DNA of 7,621 bases from positions 1-7,621 of the forward strand of contig MTNG01000026.1 in assembly GCA_002011395.1 (NCBI GenBank), read 5' to 3'. Shown here piece by piece: positions 1-7,621 of the stretch. The notes under the pieces are model-generated. The model searched no databases. It saw only the letters and a list, made by a program, of their open reading frames with translations, and was not told the DNA's origin. The stretch is from Candidatus Aciduliprofundum sp. JdFR-45. Its GTDB lineage: Archaea; Thermoplasmatota; Thermoplasmata; Thermoplasmatales; JdFR-45. The position numbers and the translations under genes are program-made. Every line of letters starts with the position of its first letter. Position 1 is the stretch's first letter.

Positions 1-651
1 GAGATACCCGGCTACGTGCCCGAGTACATACGCCCGCTCTTCTCCGAGGGCAGCGGGCCCTTCCGCTGGGCCGCCCTCAGCGGGAACCCGGAGGACATAT
101 ACGAGACGGACCGCGTCATAAAGAAGCTCTTCCCGGACAACAAGCACCTGATCCAGTGGATAGACAAGGCGGAGGAACACGTGAAGTGGCAGGGCCTCCC
201 CGCCAGGATCTGCTGGCTCGCCTACGGCGAGAGGCAGAAGGCTGGCCTCGCGTTCAACGAGCTGGTGAGGGAGGGCGTGGTGGAGGCGCCCATAGTGATA
301 GGGAGGGACCACCACGACACCGGAAGCGTTGCCTCCCCGTACAGGGAGACGGAGGCCATGAAGGACGGAAGCGACGCCATCGCGGACTGGCCCATACTCA
401 ACGCTCTGCTCAACGCGGCGAGCGGTGCCACGTGGGTGAGCGTGCACCACGGCGGCGGCGTGGGCATAGGGTACAGCATCCACGCGGGCATGGTGGTCGT
501 GGCGGATGGAACGGACCTCGCGGAGCGCAAGATAGCGAGGGTGCTGAACAACGACCCCGGCCTCGGAGTGGTGCGCCACGCGGACGCCGGATACGAGATA
601 GCCATCCGCACGGCGAAGGAGAAGGGCATATGGATGCCCATGCTGGAGTGA
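1..651 (+). CDS. hutU: Urocanate hydratase (urocanase), C-terminal 216 residues; 5' end outside window
   Basis: Urocanase adds water to urocanate to give 4-imidazolone-5-propanoate, the second step of histidine degradation in the cytosol, using tightly bound NAD+ as an electrophile. The frame is open from base 1, so the gene starts upstream; the GTG at 16 is internal. Family enzymes have about 550 residues, so roughly the last 40 percent is here. Conserved blocks in order (fragment numbering): YIRPLF near 9, GPFRW near 20, GLPARICW at 65-72, IGRDHHDTGSVASP near 100, SGATWVSVHHGGGVGIGYS near 141-159, NDPGLGVVRHADAGYE near 184-199. Cys71 (codon 211-213), in ARICW, is the counterpart of the conserved active-site cysteine of the family (Cys410 in Pseudomonas putida, from memory). 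The C-terminus is intact, with TGA at 649-651. A small membrane protein gene follows after 37 bp and may be co-transcribed. The product call is secure; other hut genes cannot be seen. Confidence 0.96.
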   Translation, partial: EIPGYVPEYIRPLFSEGSGPFRWAALSGNPEDIYETDRVIKKLFPDNKHLIQWIDKAEEHVKWQGLPARICWLAYGERQKAGLAFNELVREGVVEAPIVIGRDHHDTGSVASPYRETEAMKDGSDAIADWPILNALLNAASGATWVSVHHGGGVGIGYSIHAGMVVVADGTDLAERKIARVLNNDPGLGVVRHADAGYEIAIRTAKEKGIWMPMLE

Positions 652-672
652 CCCTCTCCCCCCTTTCATTTT

Positions 673-678
673 GGAGGT
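673..678 (+). promoter_or_regulatory. Shine-Dalgarno site deciding the start of the 76-aa membrane protein
   Basis: GGAGGT, followed by TGAT, is close to perfectly complementary to the usual archaeal 16S 3' end. It lies 10 nt before the ATG at 689. A TTG at 671 in the same frame would put this site inside the gene, so it is rejected as the start. The SD site contrasts with the leaderless genes in this window and fits a gene translated from within a longer mRNA, probably the hutU transcript. Confidence 0.7.
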
Positions 679-688
679 TGATGTTATA

Positions 689-919
689 ATGGATGTGAAG
701 GCTGTTGTTAAGATCAGAGGAGTGGTCTCACTCGCGCTCCTGGTGCTCTTTGCAATAGTCCTTGTCACCGGCTTTGAACTCTGGCTTTTCGCCGTGCCCC
801 GGACGGGGAAACTGCACACCATAACGGGGTTCCTTATGAGCGGTCTGGTGATTCTGCACCTTGGGCTGAACTACAGGATGTTCCTCAACGAGGTGAGGGC
901 GCTTTTCCGCCGCAGGTGA
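689..919 (+). CDS. Small two-helix membrane protein, 76 aa, DUF4405-like
   Basis: I do not recognise a named gene. The start is ATG 689, chosen from the SD site just upstream; the stop is TGA 917-919. Residues 1-10 are basic (MDVKAVVKIR). Two hydrophobic segments follow, about 11-36 and 43-62, and the end is strongly basic (ALFRRR). Two histidines lie 14 residues apart, His43 at the start of helix 2 (GKLHTITG) and His57 within it (ILHLGLN). The pattern H-x3-G...LH-x3-N resembles small cytochrome-b-like membrane proteins of the DUF4405 type, where such histidines are candidate haem ligands. That resemblance is from memory and was not searched. By the positive-inside rule both ends face the cytoplasm. 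It sits 37 bp after hutU on the same strand and probably shares its transcript, but no link to histidine breakdown is evident. Base composition is somewhat less GC-rich than hutU. Confidence 0.75.
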   Translation: MDVKAVVKIRGVVSLALLVLFAIVLVTGFELWLFAVPRTGKLHTITGFLMSGLVILHLGLNYRMFLNEVRALFRRR

Positions 920-934
920 ATGGCGGCCGCTACC

Positions 935-942
935 TTTTTATA
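935..942 (+). promoter_or_regulatory. TATA box for a leaderless transcript of the 66-aa gene
   Basis: TTTTTATA stands out in GC-rich surroundings. Its centre is 26-27 bp upstream of the ATG at 965, the distance from archaeal TATA-box centre to transcription start. Transcription is therefore predicted to begin at or next to the ATG. No SD site precedes that ATG, which agrees with a leaderless mRNA. The box also argues against starting the gene at the ATG at 920, upstream of the box. Confidence 0.7.
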
Positions 943-964
943 CCGACTGCCTCATCACCCCACG

Positions 965-1165
965 ATGTCCGCGGAGATCACGCTGATAAGGGTAGTGTCC
1001 GCCATACTGCTGACAGTGGGCGTTGTATTCTACCTCTCATGGGGCATACTCTACAACGCGTTTCTGGATATAGGGCTGTATTCATTCACCGCGCCCCTTG
1101 TGATATTCGGGATTCTGGGCCTTCTTCTGGCCCGCGCGAGGGAAAAGGAGGAAGGGGCTCAGTAG
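965..1165 (+). CDS. Small two-helix membrane protein, 66 aa, unknown function
   Basis: No family is recognised. The start is ATG 965, picked because a TATA box lies one promoter length upstream; the ATG at 920 in the same frame directly follows the previous stop, lies before the TATA box and has no SD site. Two hydrophobic segments are clear, about residues 10-33 and 37-56, joined by a short turn around Asp35. The tail RAREKEEGAQ is charged and probably cytoplasmic. There are no cysteines or histidines and so no obvious metal or haem site. The last 7 bp overlap the 3' end of proS on the other strand, so the two genes converge with no terminator space. Hydrophobic content, a well-placed promoter and codon choice like the neighbours support a real gene. 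It could be a subunit or partner of a larger membrane complex, but nothing here shows which. Confidence 0.7.
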   Translation: MSAEITLIRVVSAILLTVGVVFYLSWGILYNAFLDIGLYSFTAPLVIFGILGLLLARAREKEEGAQ

Positions 1166-2565
1166 GTCTTCGCCACGTAGGCCTGTATCTCCGTTTCTTC
1201 TCCGCAGATTATGCAGCGACCCTTTGTTCCCATCTCTCCTATCGGCGTCCCCAGAACTTGCTTCTCAGTCTCCTCTTTAATCCTCTCCGCGCACTCCTGC
1301 CTGCCACACCAGTGAACCTTACCCCAGCCCGCGTGCTCCCTCAGCGCTGCGATGTCATCCGTGACGAGTATCTTTGAACGCATTTCCTCCTCGGCGCTGC
1401 GCAGCATGGCTTCCTGTATCTCGGAGAGGAGAGCCCTTATCCTCTCTATGTACACATCCCGCTCCACGAACTCCTTCTCACCCGTGTCCCTGCGGACGAG
1501 CACAACGCCGCCCTTCTCCATATCTCTTGGGCCTATCTCCACGCGGAGCGGTACGCCCCTCAACTCCCAGTCGTAGAACTTGTATCCCGGCGTGTATTTA
1601 TCCCTGAGGTCCGCGTGCGCCCTTATTCCCGCCGCGCTGAGTTCCTCCTCTATGACCTTCGCCTCCCTCATGACCTCCTCCTTCTTCTTGGATGGTATGG
1701 GTACAACGACTACCTGTATGGGGGCTATCTCCGGCGGGAGCTTCATACCTCTCTCATCGCCGTGCACGCCTATTATTGCCCCCACCAGCCGCTCGCTCAT
1801 GCCGAAGGTCGTCTGGCACACGTGCTCGTGCGTGCCGTCCTCCTTGAGATACTTTATCTCGTAGGGCACGGAGAAGTTCTTCCCGTACTCGTGCATGGTG
1901 GCCACCTGAAGAGCGCGGCCGTTGGGCATGATGGTGTCAGCCGCAATAGAGTACTCCGCACCGGCGAACTTGTCCCACTCGGGGCGCCTGTTGAGGACGT
2001 AGGGGAGGGCGAGCTTCCTCGCTATCTCCTTCCATATCTCTATGTCCTCCTCTATCTGCCTCTCCGCGTCCTCGTAATCCTCGTGGGCTGTGTGCGCCTC
2101 AAAGAAATGTATCTGCCTGACGCGGAGAAGAGGACGTGTCATCTTGGTCTCGTACCGGAACACGTCCACTATCTGGAATATCCTGAATGGCAGGTCCGCA
2201 TGGCTCCTTATCCAGAGGGCGAACATGGGGTACATGGCGGTCTCGCTCGTCGGGCGGAGAACCAGCTTCACATCAAGCTCCTCCATCCCGCCGTGGGTGA
2301 CCCAGTAGACCTCCCCGCCGAACCCCTTTATGTGCTCCGCCTCCTTCCTGAACTGGTCCTCGGGTATGAGCAGGGGGAAATAGACCTCCTTATGACCGTG
2401 GCGGGTGAAGACCTCGCGGAAGAGATTGTCAATGTTCCTCATTATGCCCCAGCCGTAGGGAAGCCATACGTTCATCCCCTTTATGGGGTACCGCTTATCC
2501 AGTATCCCGGCCTTCTCCAGCACCTCATCGAACCATTCACTGAAGCGCTCCTTCGGGAAGTCCAT
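1159..2565 (-). CDS. proS: Prolyl-tRNA synthetase, archaeal/eukaryotic type, 468 aa
   Basis: This class II aminoacyl-tRNA synthetase charges tRNA-Pro with proline using ATP in the cytosol. The full length is present. Motif 1 region: about 55-70 (VYFPLLIP). The proline/ATP pocket includes RPTSE at 104-108. Motif 2: about 136-156, with FRYE and the following RVRQIHFFEAHTAHE. Motif 3: about 255-275, GMSERLVGAIIGVHGDERG, with the ATP-binding arginine. The anticodon-binding domain spans about 284-385. The C-terminal zinc-type domain has Cys420, Cys425, Cys451 and Cys454 (WCGRQEC and CIIC). The protein ends in KTY, matching the conserved C-terminal tyrosine of this ProRS type. There is no bacterial editing insertion between motifs 2 and 3. 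The start ATG (2565-2563) is supported by a TATA box 25 bp upstream, so the mRNA is probably leaderless. It is transcribed divergently from the 23S gene and converges with the 66-aa gene. Confidence 0.98.
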   Translation of the reverse strand: MDFPKERFSEWFDEVLEKAGILDKRYPIKGMNVWLPYGWGIMRNIDNLFREVFTRHGHKEVYFPLLIPEDQFRKEAEHIKGFGGEVYWVTHGGMEELDVKLVLRPTSETAMYPMFALWIRSHADLPFRIFQIVDVFRYETKMTRPLLRVRQIHFFEAHTAHEDYEDAERQIEEDIEIWKEIARKLALPYVLNRRPEWDKFAGAEYSIAADTIMPNGRALQVATMHEYGKNFSVPYEIKYLKEDGTHEHVCQTTFGMSERLVGAIIGVHGDERGMKLPPEIAPIQVVVVPIPSKKKEEVMREAKVIEEELSAAGIRAHADLRDKYTPGYKFYDWELRGVPLRVEIGPRDMEKGGVVLVRRDTGEKEFVERDVYIERIRALLSEIQEAMLRSAEEEMRSKILVTDDIAALREHAGWGKVHWCGRQECAERIKEETEKQVLGTPIGEMGTKGRCIICGEETEIQAYVAKTY

Positions 2566-2586
2566 GCGGTGGAAAAGAGGGTATTA

Positions 2587-2594
2587 TTATATAA
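2587..2594 (-). promoter_or_regulatory. proS TATA box (leaderless promoter)
   Basis: TTATATAA, centred near 2590.5, is 25-26 bp upstream of the proS ATG at 2565 on the minus strand. Transcription should start within a base or two of the start codon. The box is a perfect palindrome and could be read in both directions, but on the plus strand it would start transcription near 2616 with no nearby gene, so it is assigned to proS. Confidence 0.75.
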
Positions 2595-2638
2595 CCCTTA
2601 TCCGCCACCCAGCCCGCAGACAAAGGATGATGAAAAGA

Positions 2639-2646
2639 CATATAAG
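2639..2646 (+). promoter_or_regulatory. Possible upstream TATA box of the 23S rRNA gene
   Basis: CATATAAG in an A-rich context (preceded by GATGAAAAGA) would start transcription near 2668. It lies 36 bp upstream of the stronger box at 2675. Strong archaeal rRNA genes often have tandem promoters, which is the main reason to list it. It could also be chance in this AT-rich gap. Confidence 0.35.
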
Positions 2647-2674
2647 TTTACACGCATGTCCTTCAGCGTTACGG

Positions 2675-2682
2675 TTATATAT
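2675..2682 (+). promoter_or_regulatory. Main TATA box of the 23S rRNA gene
   Basis: TTATATAT, centred near 2678.5, predicts a transcription start around 2704-2706. The sequence there is TTGCATC, similar to the weak TGC-type start element (box B) described for archaeal stable-RNA promoters. The start would leave a leader of about 75 nt before the processing stem at 2781. No other plus-strand gene lies between it and the rRNA, so the 23S gene appears to have its own promoter. Confidence 0.65.
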
Positions 2683-2704
2683 GACCTCGTAATAAGGGGT
2701 ATTG

Positions 2705-2816
2705 CATCGCTTGTGCACCCGGTGATCAAGAGGGAAGGTCATCGGGGAAGGGCCATAGATCCTGCATCAGGGTCGATGAAGGCCGACCATACGCGCTCCG
2801 GCATAATGGACTGGTG
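2705..2816 (+). other. 23S pre-rRNA 5' leader (external transcribed spacer)
   Basis: This stretch runs from the predicted transcription start to the approximate 23S 5' end. It has no convincing reading frame. A 7-bp hairpin with a 3-nt loop lies at 2758-2774 (GATCCTG, loop CAT, CAGGGTC; one G-U pair). GGTGATC at 2721-2727 is exactly complementary to GATCACC at 5784-5790, just beyond the right arm of the processing stem, and may extend that stem. From 2781 the leader becomes the left arm of the stem. Boundaries are predicted, not measured. Confidence 0.55.

Positions 2817-2821
<5 letters not shown>
2781..2821 (+). other. Left arm of the 23S processing stem with bulge-helix-bulge motif
   Basis: It pairs with 5743-5783. 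The outer helix is 2781-2799 with 5765-5783: 19 bp including one G-U. The core is GGCA (2800-2803) with UGCC (5758-5761). A 3-nt bulge UAA (2804-2806) lies on this side and a 3-nt bulge ACA (5762-5764) on the other. The inner helix is 2807-2821 with 5743-5757, with one G-U. Two 3-nt bulges on opposite strands separated by exactly 4 bp form the canonical substrate of the archaeal tRNA-splicing endonuclease, which is known to excise pre-23S rRNA and allow circular intermediates. Its presence shows that this is a complete, natively processed rRNA unit. Confidence 0.92.
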
Positions 2822-5742
<2,921 letters not shown>

Positions 5743-5747
<5 letters not shown>

Positions 5748-5783
5748 TACCAGTCCATGCCACAGGAGCGCGTGTGGTCGGCC
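5743..5783 (+). other. Right arm of the 23S processing stem with bulge-helix-bulge motif
   Basis: This is the partner of 2781-2821. In order: inner helix 5743-5757, core UGCC 5758-5761, bulge ACA 5762-5764, outer helix 5765-5783. The two arms are almost exact inverted repeats about 2.9 kb apart, and the two mismatched columns are G-U pairs. Splicing-type cleavage would fall inside the bulges at 2804-2806 and 5762-5764. Confidence 0.92.
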
Positions 5784-5794
5784 GATCACCTTCG

Positions 5795-5804
5795 TTTTTC
5801 ATTT
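5795..5804 (+). terminator. U-tract terminator of the 23S transcript
   Basis: TTTTT at 5795-5799, then CA and TTT at 5802-5804, begins 12 bp after the processing stem in otherwise GC-rich sequence. Archaeal RNA polymerase is known to stop at U-runs without needing a hairpin, so this is a plausible end for the 23S transcript before the next gene. A 5-bp hairpin follows (GCTTG, loop GGCG, CAAGC at 5806-5819), which may be incidental. Confidence 0.5.
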
Positions 5805-5820
5805 CGCTTGGGCGCAAGCC

Positions 5821-5835
5821 CCAAATACCCTTATC
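5821..5835 (+). promoter_or_regulatory. Possible promoter of the radical SAM gene
   Basis: The only AT-rich patch before the GTG at 5850 is CCAAATACCCTTATC. AAATA is centred about 25 bp upstream of the GTG, the leaderless distance seen for other genes here, but it is a weak TATA box. No clear SD site lies before the GTG. Read-through from the rRNA promoter is the alternative. Confidence 0.35.
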
Positions 5836-5849
5836 GCGTAACCCTTTTC

Positions 5850-7541
5850 GTGTTCGTCACAATCTTTGACGGCTACGTGGACGAACCCGCGCTGCTGGGC
5901 GTCCCGCCCTACATATCCCCCTACCCGCGTCTCATCGCAGGCGTGCTTGAGGAACTGGAAATTCCGTACGAGTACATAACCGTGGACATGTGGAGGGAGG
6001 GCGCAAGACCGCGCGGGGATGTGCTCGTCGTGACCGGCGGCGCGATAGTTCCCGGCAGATACCTGAGGGGAATGCCCGCCAGCGTGAGGGAGATAGCGGA
6101 TGTGGCTTCGGCCTTCAAAGGCGTGAAGATCATAGGCGGCCCCCTCGTCCGCTTCGGTATCACCGGGAGGAAGGATGTGAGCTCTCTTCTCCGGATTTTT
6201 GACCACGTGGTGTCCAGGGATCTGGAGGCGTTTCTCTACGAACTCCTCGGGAACGGCACACCGGAGGACCGATGGAGAACGGGGGAAGAATGGAGCAGAT
6301 GGCTCACCCTCGGCGCGCCGATGGTCAGGGGACATCCCGACCACGGCGGTATGCTCATAGCCGAAATTGAGACGTCCCGAGGCTGCCCCAGATACATCTC
6401 AGGCGGATGCTCCTTCTGCACCGAACCGCTGTACGGAAAGCCGGTTTTCCGCCCTCCAGAGGACATCATAGGCGAAATAAAAGCCCTCTGGGAAAACGGC
6501 GTACGGCATTTCAGAATCGGGGGGCAGAGCTGCATATTCTCCTACATGGCCCACGGGGTGGGCGAGAGGGAGAGGGTCAGGCCGAACCCCAGGGCGCTGC
6601 GCCGTCTGTTTCAGGGGATATGGAAAGTGGCAGAGCCTGATGTGCTCCACGTGGACAACGCCAACCCGGCCGTTATGGCCGAGCATGAGAGGGAAGCGAT
6701 GGAAATCCTTGATATACTCGTGAAGTACACCACTCCCGGGAACGTTCTCGCGCTGGGAATGGAGTCGGCCGACCCTGTGGTTATAGAGGCGAACAACCTC
6801 AACGCACAGCCCGAGGAGGTTATGAGGGCTATAGAGATGGTTAACGAGGTGGGGCGCGAGAGGGGAGAGAACGGGATGCCCCGCCTCCTCCCTGGGCTGA
6901 ACTTTCTGCTGGGGCTGAGAGGGGAGAGAAGGGAAACTTACACAATCAACATGGAGTTTTTGAGGGATGTTATGCGGAGAGGGCTCCTTCTACGCAGGAT
7001 CAATGTCAGGAAGGTCGTGCCCGTGCGCGGTGAATTCAGAATAAAGAGCACACACCTTGCACGAAAGTTCAGGGATGAGGTCCGAAGGGAAATAGAGAGG
7101 AAAATGCTCAGAGATGTTGTCCCGTGGGGAACCGTTCTTAGGAACGTCTGGAGTGAAGTACACGTGGGCGGATACACATACTGCAGGCAGGTGGGGACGT
7201 ATCCCCTCACGGTGGTGCTACCCTACAGGGTGCCCATTGGCATCCCTATGGACGTGAAGGTTGTGGCCCATGGGGATAGAAGCGTCACGGCCGTGAGGTA
7301 CCCCGTGGACCCCAACACGGCATCCCTCTCCGAACTGAAAGCGGTCCCGGGGGTGGGTGAGAAAAGGGCCGCGAGGATAATAAGGATGAGGCCATTTCAC
7401 TCGCTGTCGGAGATTTCCTCCGCTACGGGACTCTCTGAGGAGGAACTCTCGGCGTTCATGTCGCTTTCCTCCTCATCCTCCGCACCTCCCCCCTCGCCCT
7501 CCTCTCGGGGGGGACGCGTTCGCTCCCGCACCTCGTCGTAG
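5850..7541 (+). CDS. Radical SAM protein with C-terminal helix-hairpin-helix (COG1031-like), 563 aa
   Basis: The start is GTG 5850 (VFVTIFDGYVDEP). The frame opens at ATG 5757, but that ATG lies in the rRNA processing stem. Residues 1-130 look like the Rossmann-type, B12-binding-like domain that precedes many radical SAM cores. The core is about 165-400. The [4Fe-4S] cysteines are Cys179, Cys187 and Cys190 in ETSRGCPRYISGGCSFC, spaced CX7CX2C rather than the common CX3CX2C. Further blocks are FRIGGQSCIFSY, HVDNANPAVMAEH, TPGNVLALGMESADP and LLPGLNFLLGL. Residues about 455-485 (VDVK-like beta region with HGDRSVTAVRYP) resemble a TRAM/OB-type segment. Residues 487-537 form a helix-hairpin-helix (VPGVGEKRAARIIRMRPF). 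The last 25 residues are Ser/Pro/Arg-rich and low complexity. This architecture matches the uncharacterised archaeal family COG1031 from memory; its reaction is unknown to me. A nucleic-acid substrate is inferred from the HhH. It lies about 100 bp after the 23S gene. Confidence 0.9.
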   Translation: MFVTIFDGYVDEPALLGVPPYISPYPRLIAGVLEELEIPYEYITVDMWREGARPRGDVLVVTGGAIVPGRYLRGMPASVREIADVASAFKGVKIIGGPLVRFGITGRKDVSSLLRIFDHVVSRDLEAFLYELLGNGTPEDRWRTGEEWSRWLTLGAPMVRGHPDHGGMLIAEIETSRGCPRYISGGCSFCTEPLYGKPVFRPPEDIIGEIKALWENGVRHFRIGGQSCIFSYMAHGVGERERVRPNPRALRRLFQGIWKVAEPDVLHVDNANPAVMAEHEREAMEILDILVKYTTPGNVLALGMESADPVVIEANNLNAQPEEVMRAIEMVNEVGRERGENGMPRLLPGLNFLLGLRGERRETYTINMEFLRDVMRRGLLLRRINVRKVVPVRGEFRIKSTHLARKFRDEVRREIERKMLRDVVPWGTVLRNVWSEVHVGGYTYCRQVGTYPLTVVLPYRVPIGIPMDVKVVAHGDRSVTAVRYPVDPNTASLSELKAVPGVGEKRAARIIRMRPFHSLSEISSATGLSEEELSAFMSLSSSSSAPPPSPSSRGGRVRSRTSS

Positions 7542-7621
7542 ACCCACGGAAGCACTATGACCGCGAACACTATCAGAAACGCCATGATTCCCGAGTTGCC
7601 CGGCACCTCGCTCCCTCTGCC
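7397..7621 (-). CDS. C-terminal part of a membrane-anchored acidic protein; 5' end outside window
   Basis: On the minus strand the frame is open from the window edge to TGA at 7399-7397, so the gene probably starts beyond 7621. The visible residues are a Gly/Ser/Pro stretch (GRGSEVPGNSG), one hydrophobic helix of about 18 residues (IMAFLIVFAVIVLPWVY), a charged segment (DEVRERTRPPREEG), then about 40 acidic, Ser-rich, low-complexity residues ending EEISDSE. Internal starts are possible at GTG 7606 or ATG 7585, which would give a 63-70 residue single-helix protein. Codon choice (ATA, GTG, GCG, GAG) matches the other genes. The last 145 bp overlap the radical SAM gene tail-to-tail. It may be the membrane anchor end of a larger exported protein with a cytoplasmic acidic tail; no family is recognised. 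Confidence 0.55.
   Translation of the reverse strand, partial: GRGSEVPGNSGIMAFLIVFAVIVLPWVYDEVRERTRPPREEGEGGGAEDEEESDMNAESSSSESPVAEEISDSE

Noticed and set aside
156..689. 177-codon frame inside hutU
   Set aside because: It is Arg/Gly-rich out-of-frame translation of the conserved urocanase sequence, with no start signals.
920..964. ATG at 920 as start of the 66-aa gene (81 aa)
   Set aside because: It lies upstream of a well-placed TATA box and has no SD site; the extra residues are not hydrophobic or motif-like.
5757..5849. ATG at 5757 as start of the radical SAM gene (594 aa)
   Set aside because: This ATG lies in the right arm of the rRNA processing stem, and the extra 31 residues would cover the bulge, stem and terminator. 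GTG 5850 begins at the conserved-looking N-terminal strand.
5784..5849. 5S rRNA or tRNA after the 23S gene
   Set aside because: Only about 65 bp separate the stem from the next gene, with a U-tract and a small hairpin; no 5S or cloverleaf pattern fits.

Overview
The window is GC-rich and archaeal, and most likely from the class Thermoplasmata or a close euryarchaeal relative. Four observations support this. (1) A complete archaeal-type 23S rRNA gene stands alone: the proS gene upstream faces the other way, no 5S or tRNA follows, and it has its own TATA boxes, processing stem and U-tract. Unlinked rRNA genes are a known trait of Thermoplasma and relatives. (2) The 23S ends form a long stem with a canonical bulge-helix-bulge (BHB) motif. 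(3) ProRS is the archaeal/eukaryotic type, ending in Tyr. (4) TATA boxes lie 25-27 bp upstream of start codons (leaderless mRNAs), while an operon-internal gene has a Shine-Dalgarno (SD) site instead. The lineage call is an inference, not proven.

Layout. 1-651: the last 216 codons of urocanate hydratase (hutU, histidine degradation), cut by the window edge. 689-919: a 76-aa two-helix membrane protein with an SD site, probably in the hutU operon. 965-1165: a 66-aa two-helix membrane protein with its own TATA box, whose 3' end overlaps proS by 7 bp. 1159-2565 (minus): prolyl-tRNA synthetase. 2566-2816: divergent control region with the proS promoter, one or two 23S promoters and the pre-rRNA leader. 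About 2817-5747: 23S rRNA with no intron. 5748-5849: right arm of the processing stem, U-tract and a start region. 5850-7541: a radical SAM protein with a C-terminal helix-hairpin-helix (COG1031-like, function unknown). 7397-7621 (minus): the 3' part of a membrane-anchored acidic protein, overlapping the radical SAM gene tail-to-tail by 145 bp.

The most interesting signal is inside the 23S rRNA. By hand alignment to E. coli and Haloarcula, several nearly invariant peptidyl-transferase positions differ (E. coli numbering): 2062 is U not A, the 2453/2499 pair is U/U instead of A/C, A-loop position 2555 is A not U, and 2586 is C not U. Neighbouring helices carry compensatory changes, so this looks like a functional but unusual ribosome rather than a decayed copy. 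The second point of interest is the uncharacterised radical SAM/HhH enzyme directly downstream. Nothing resembling a CRISPR array, insertion sequence or defence system is visible.
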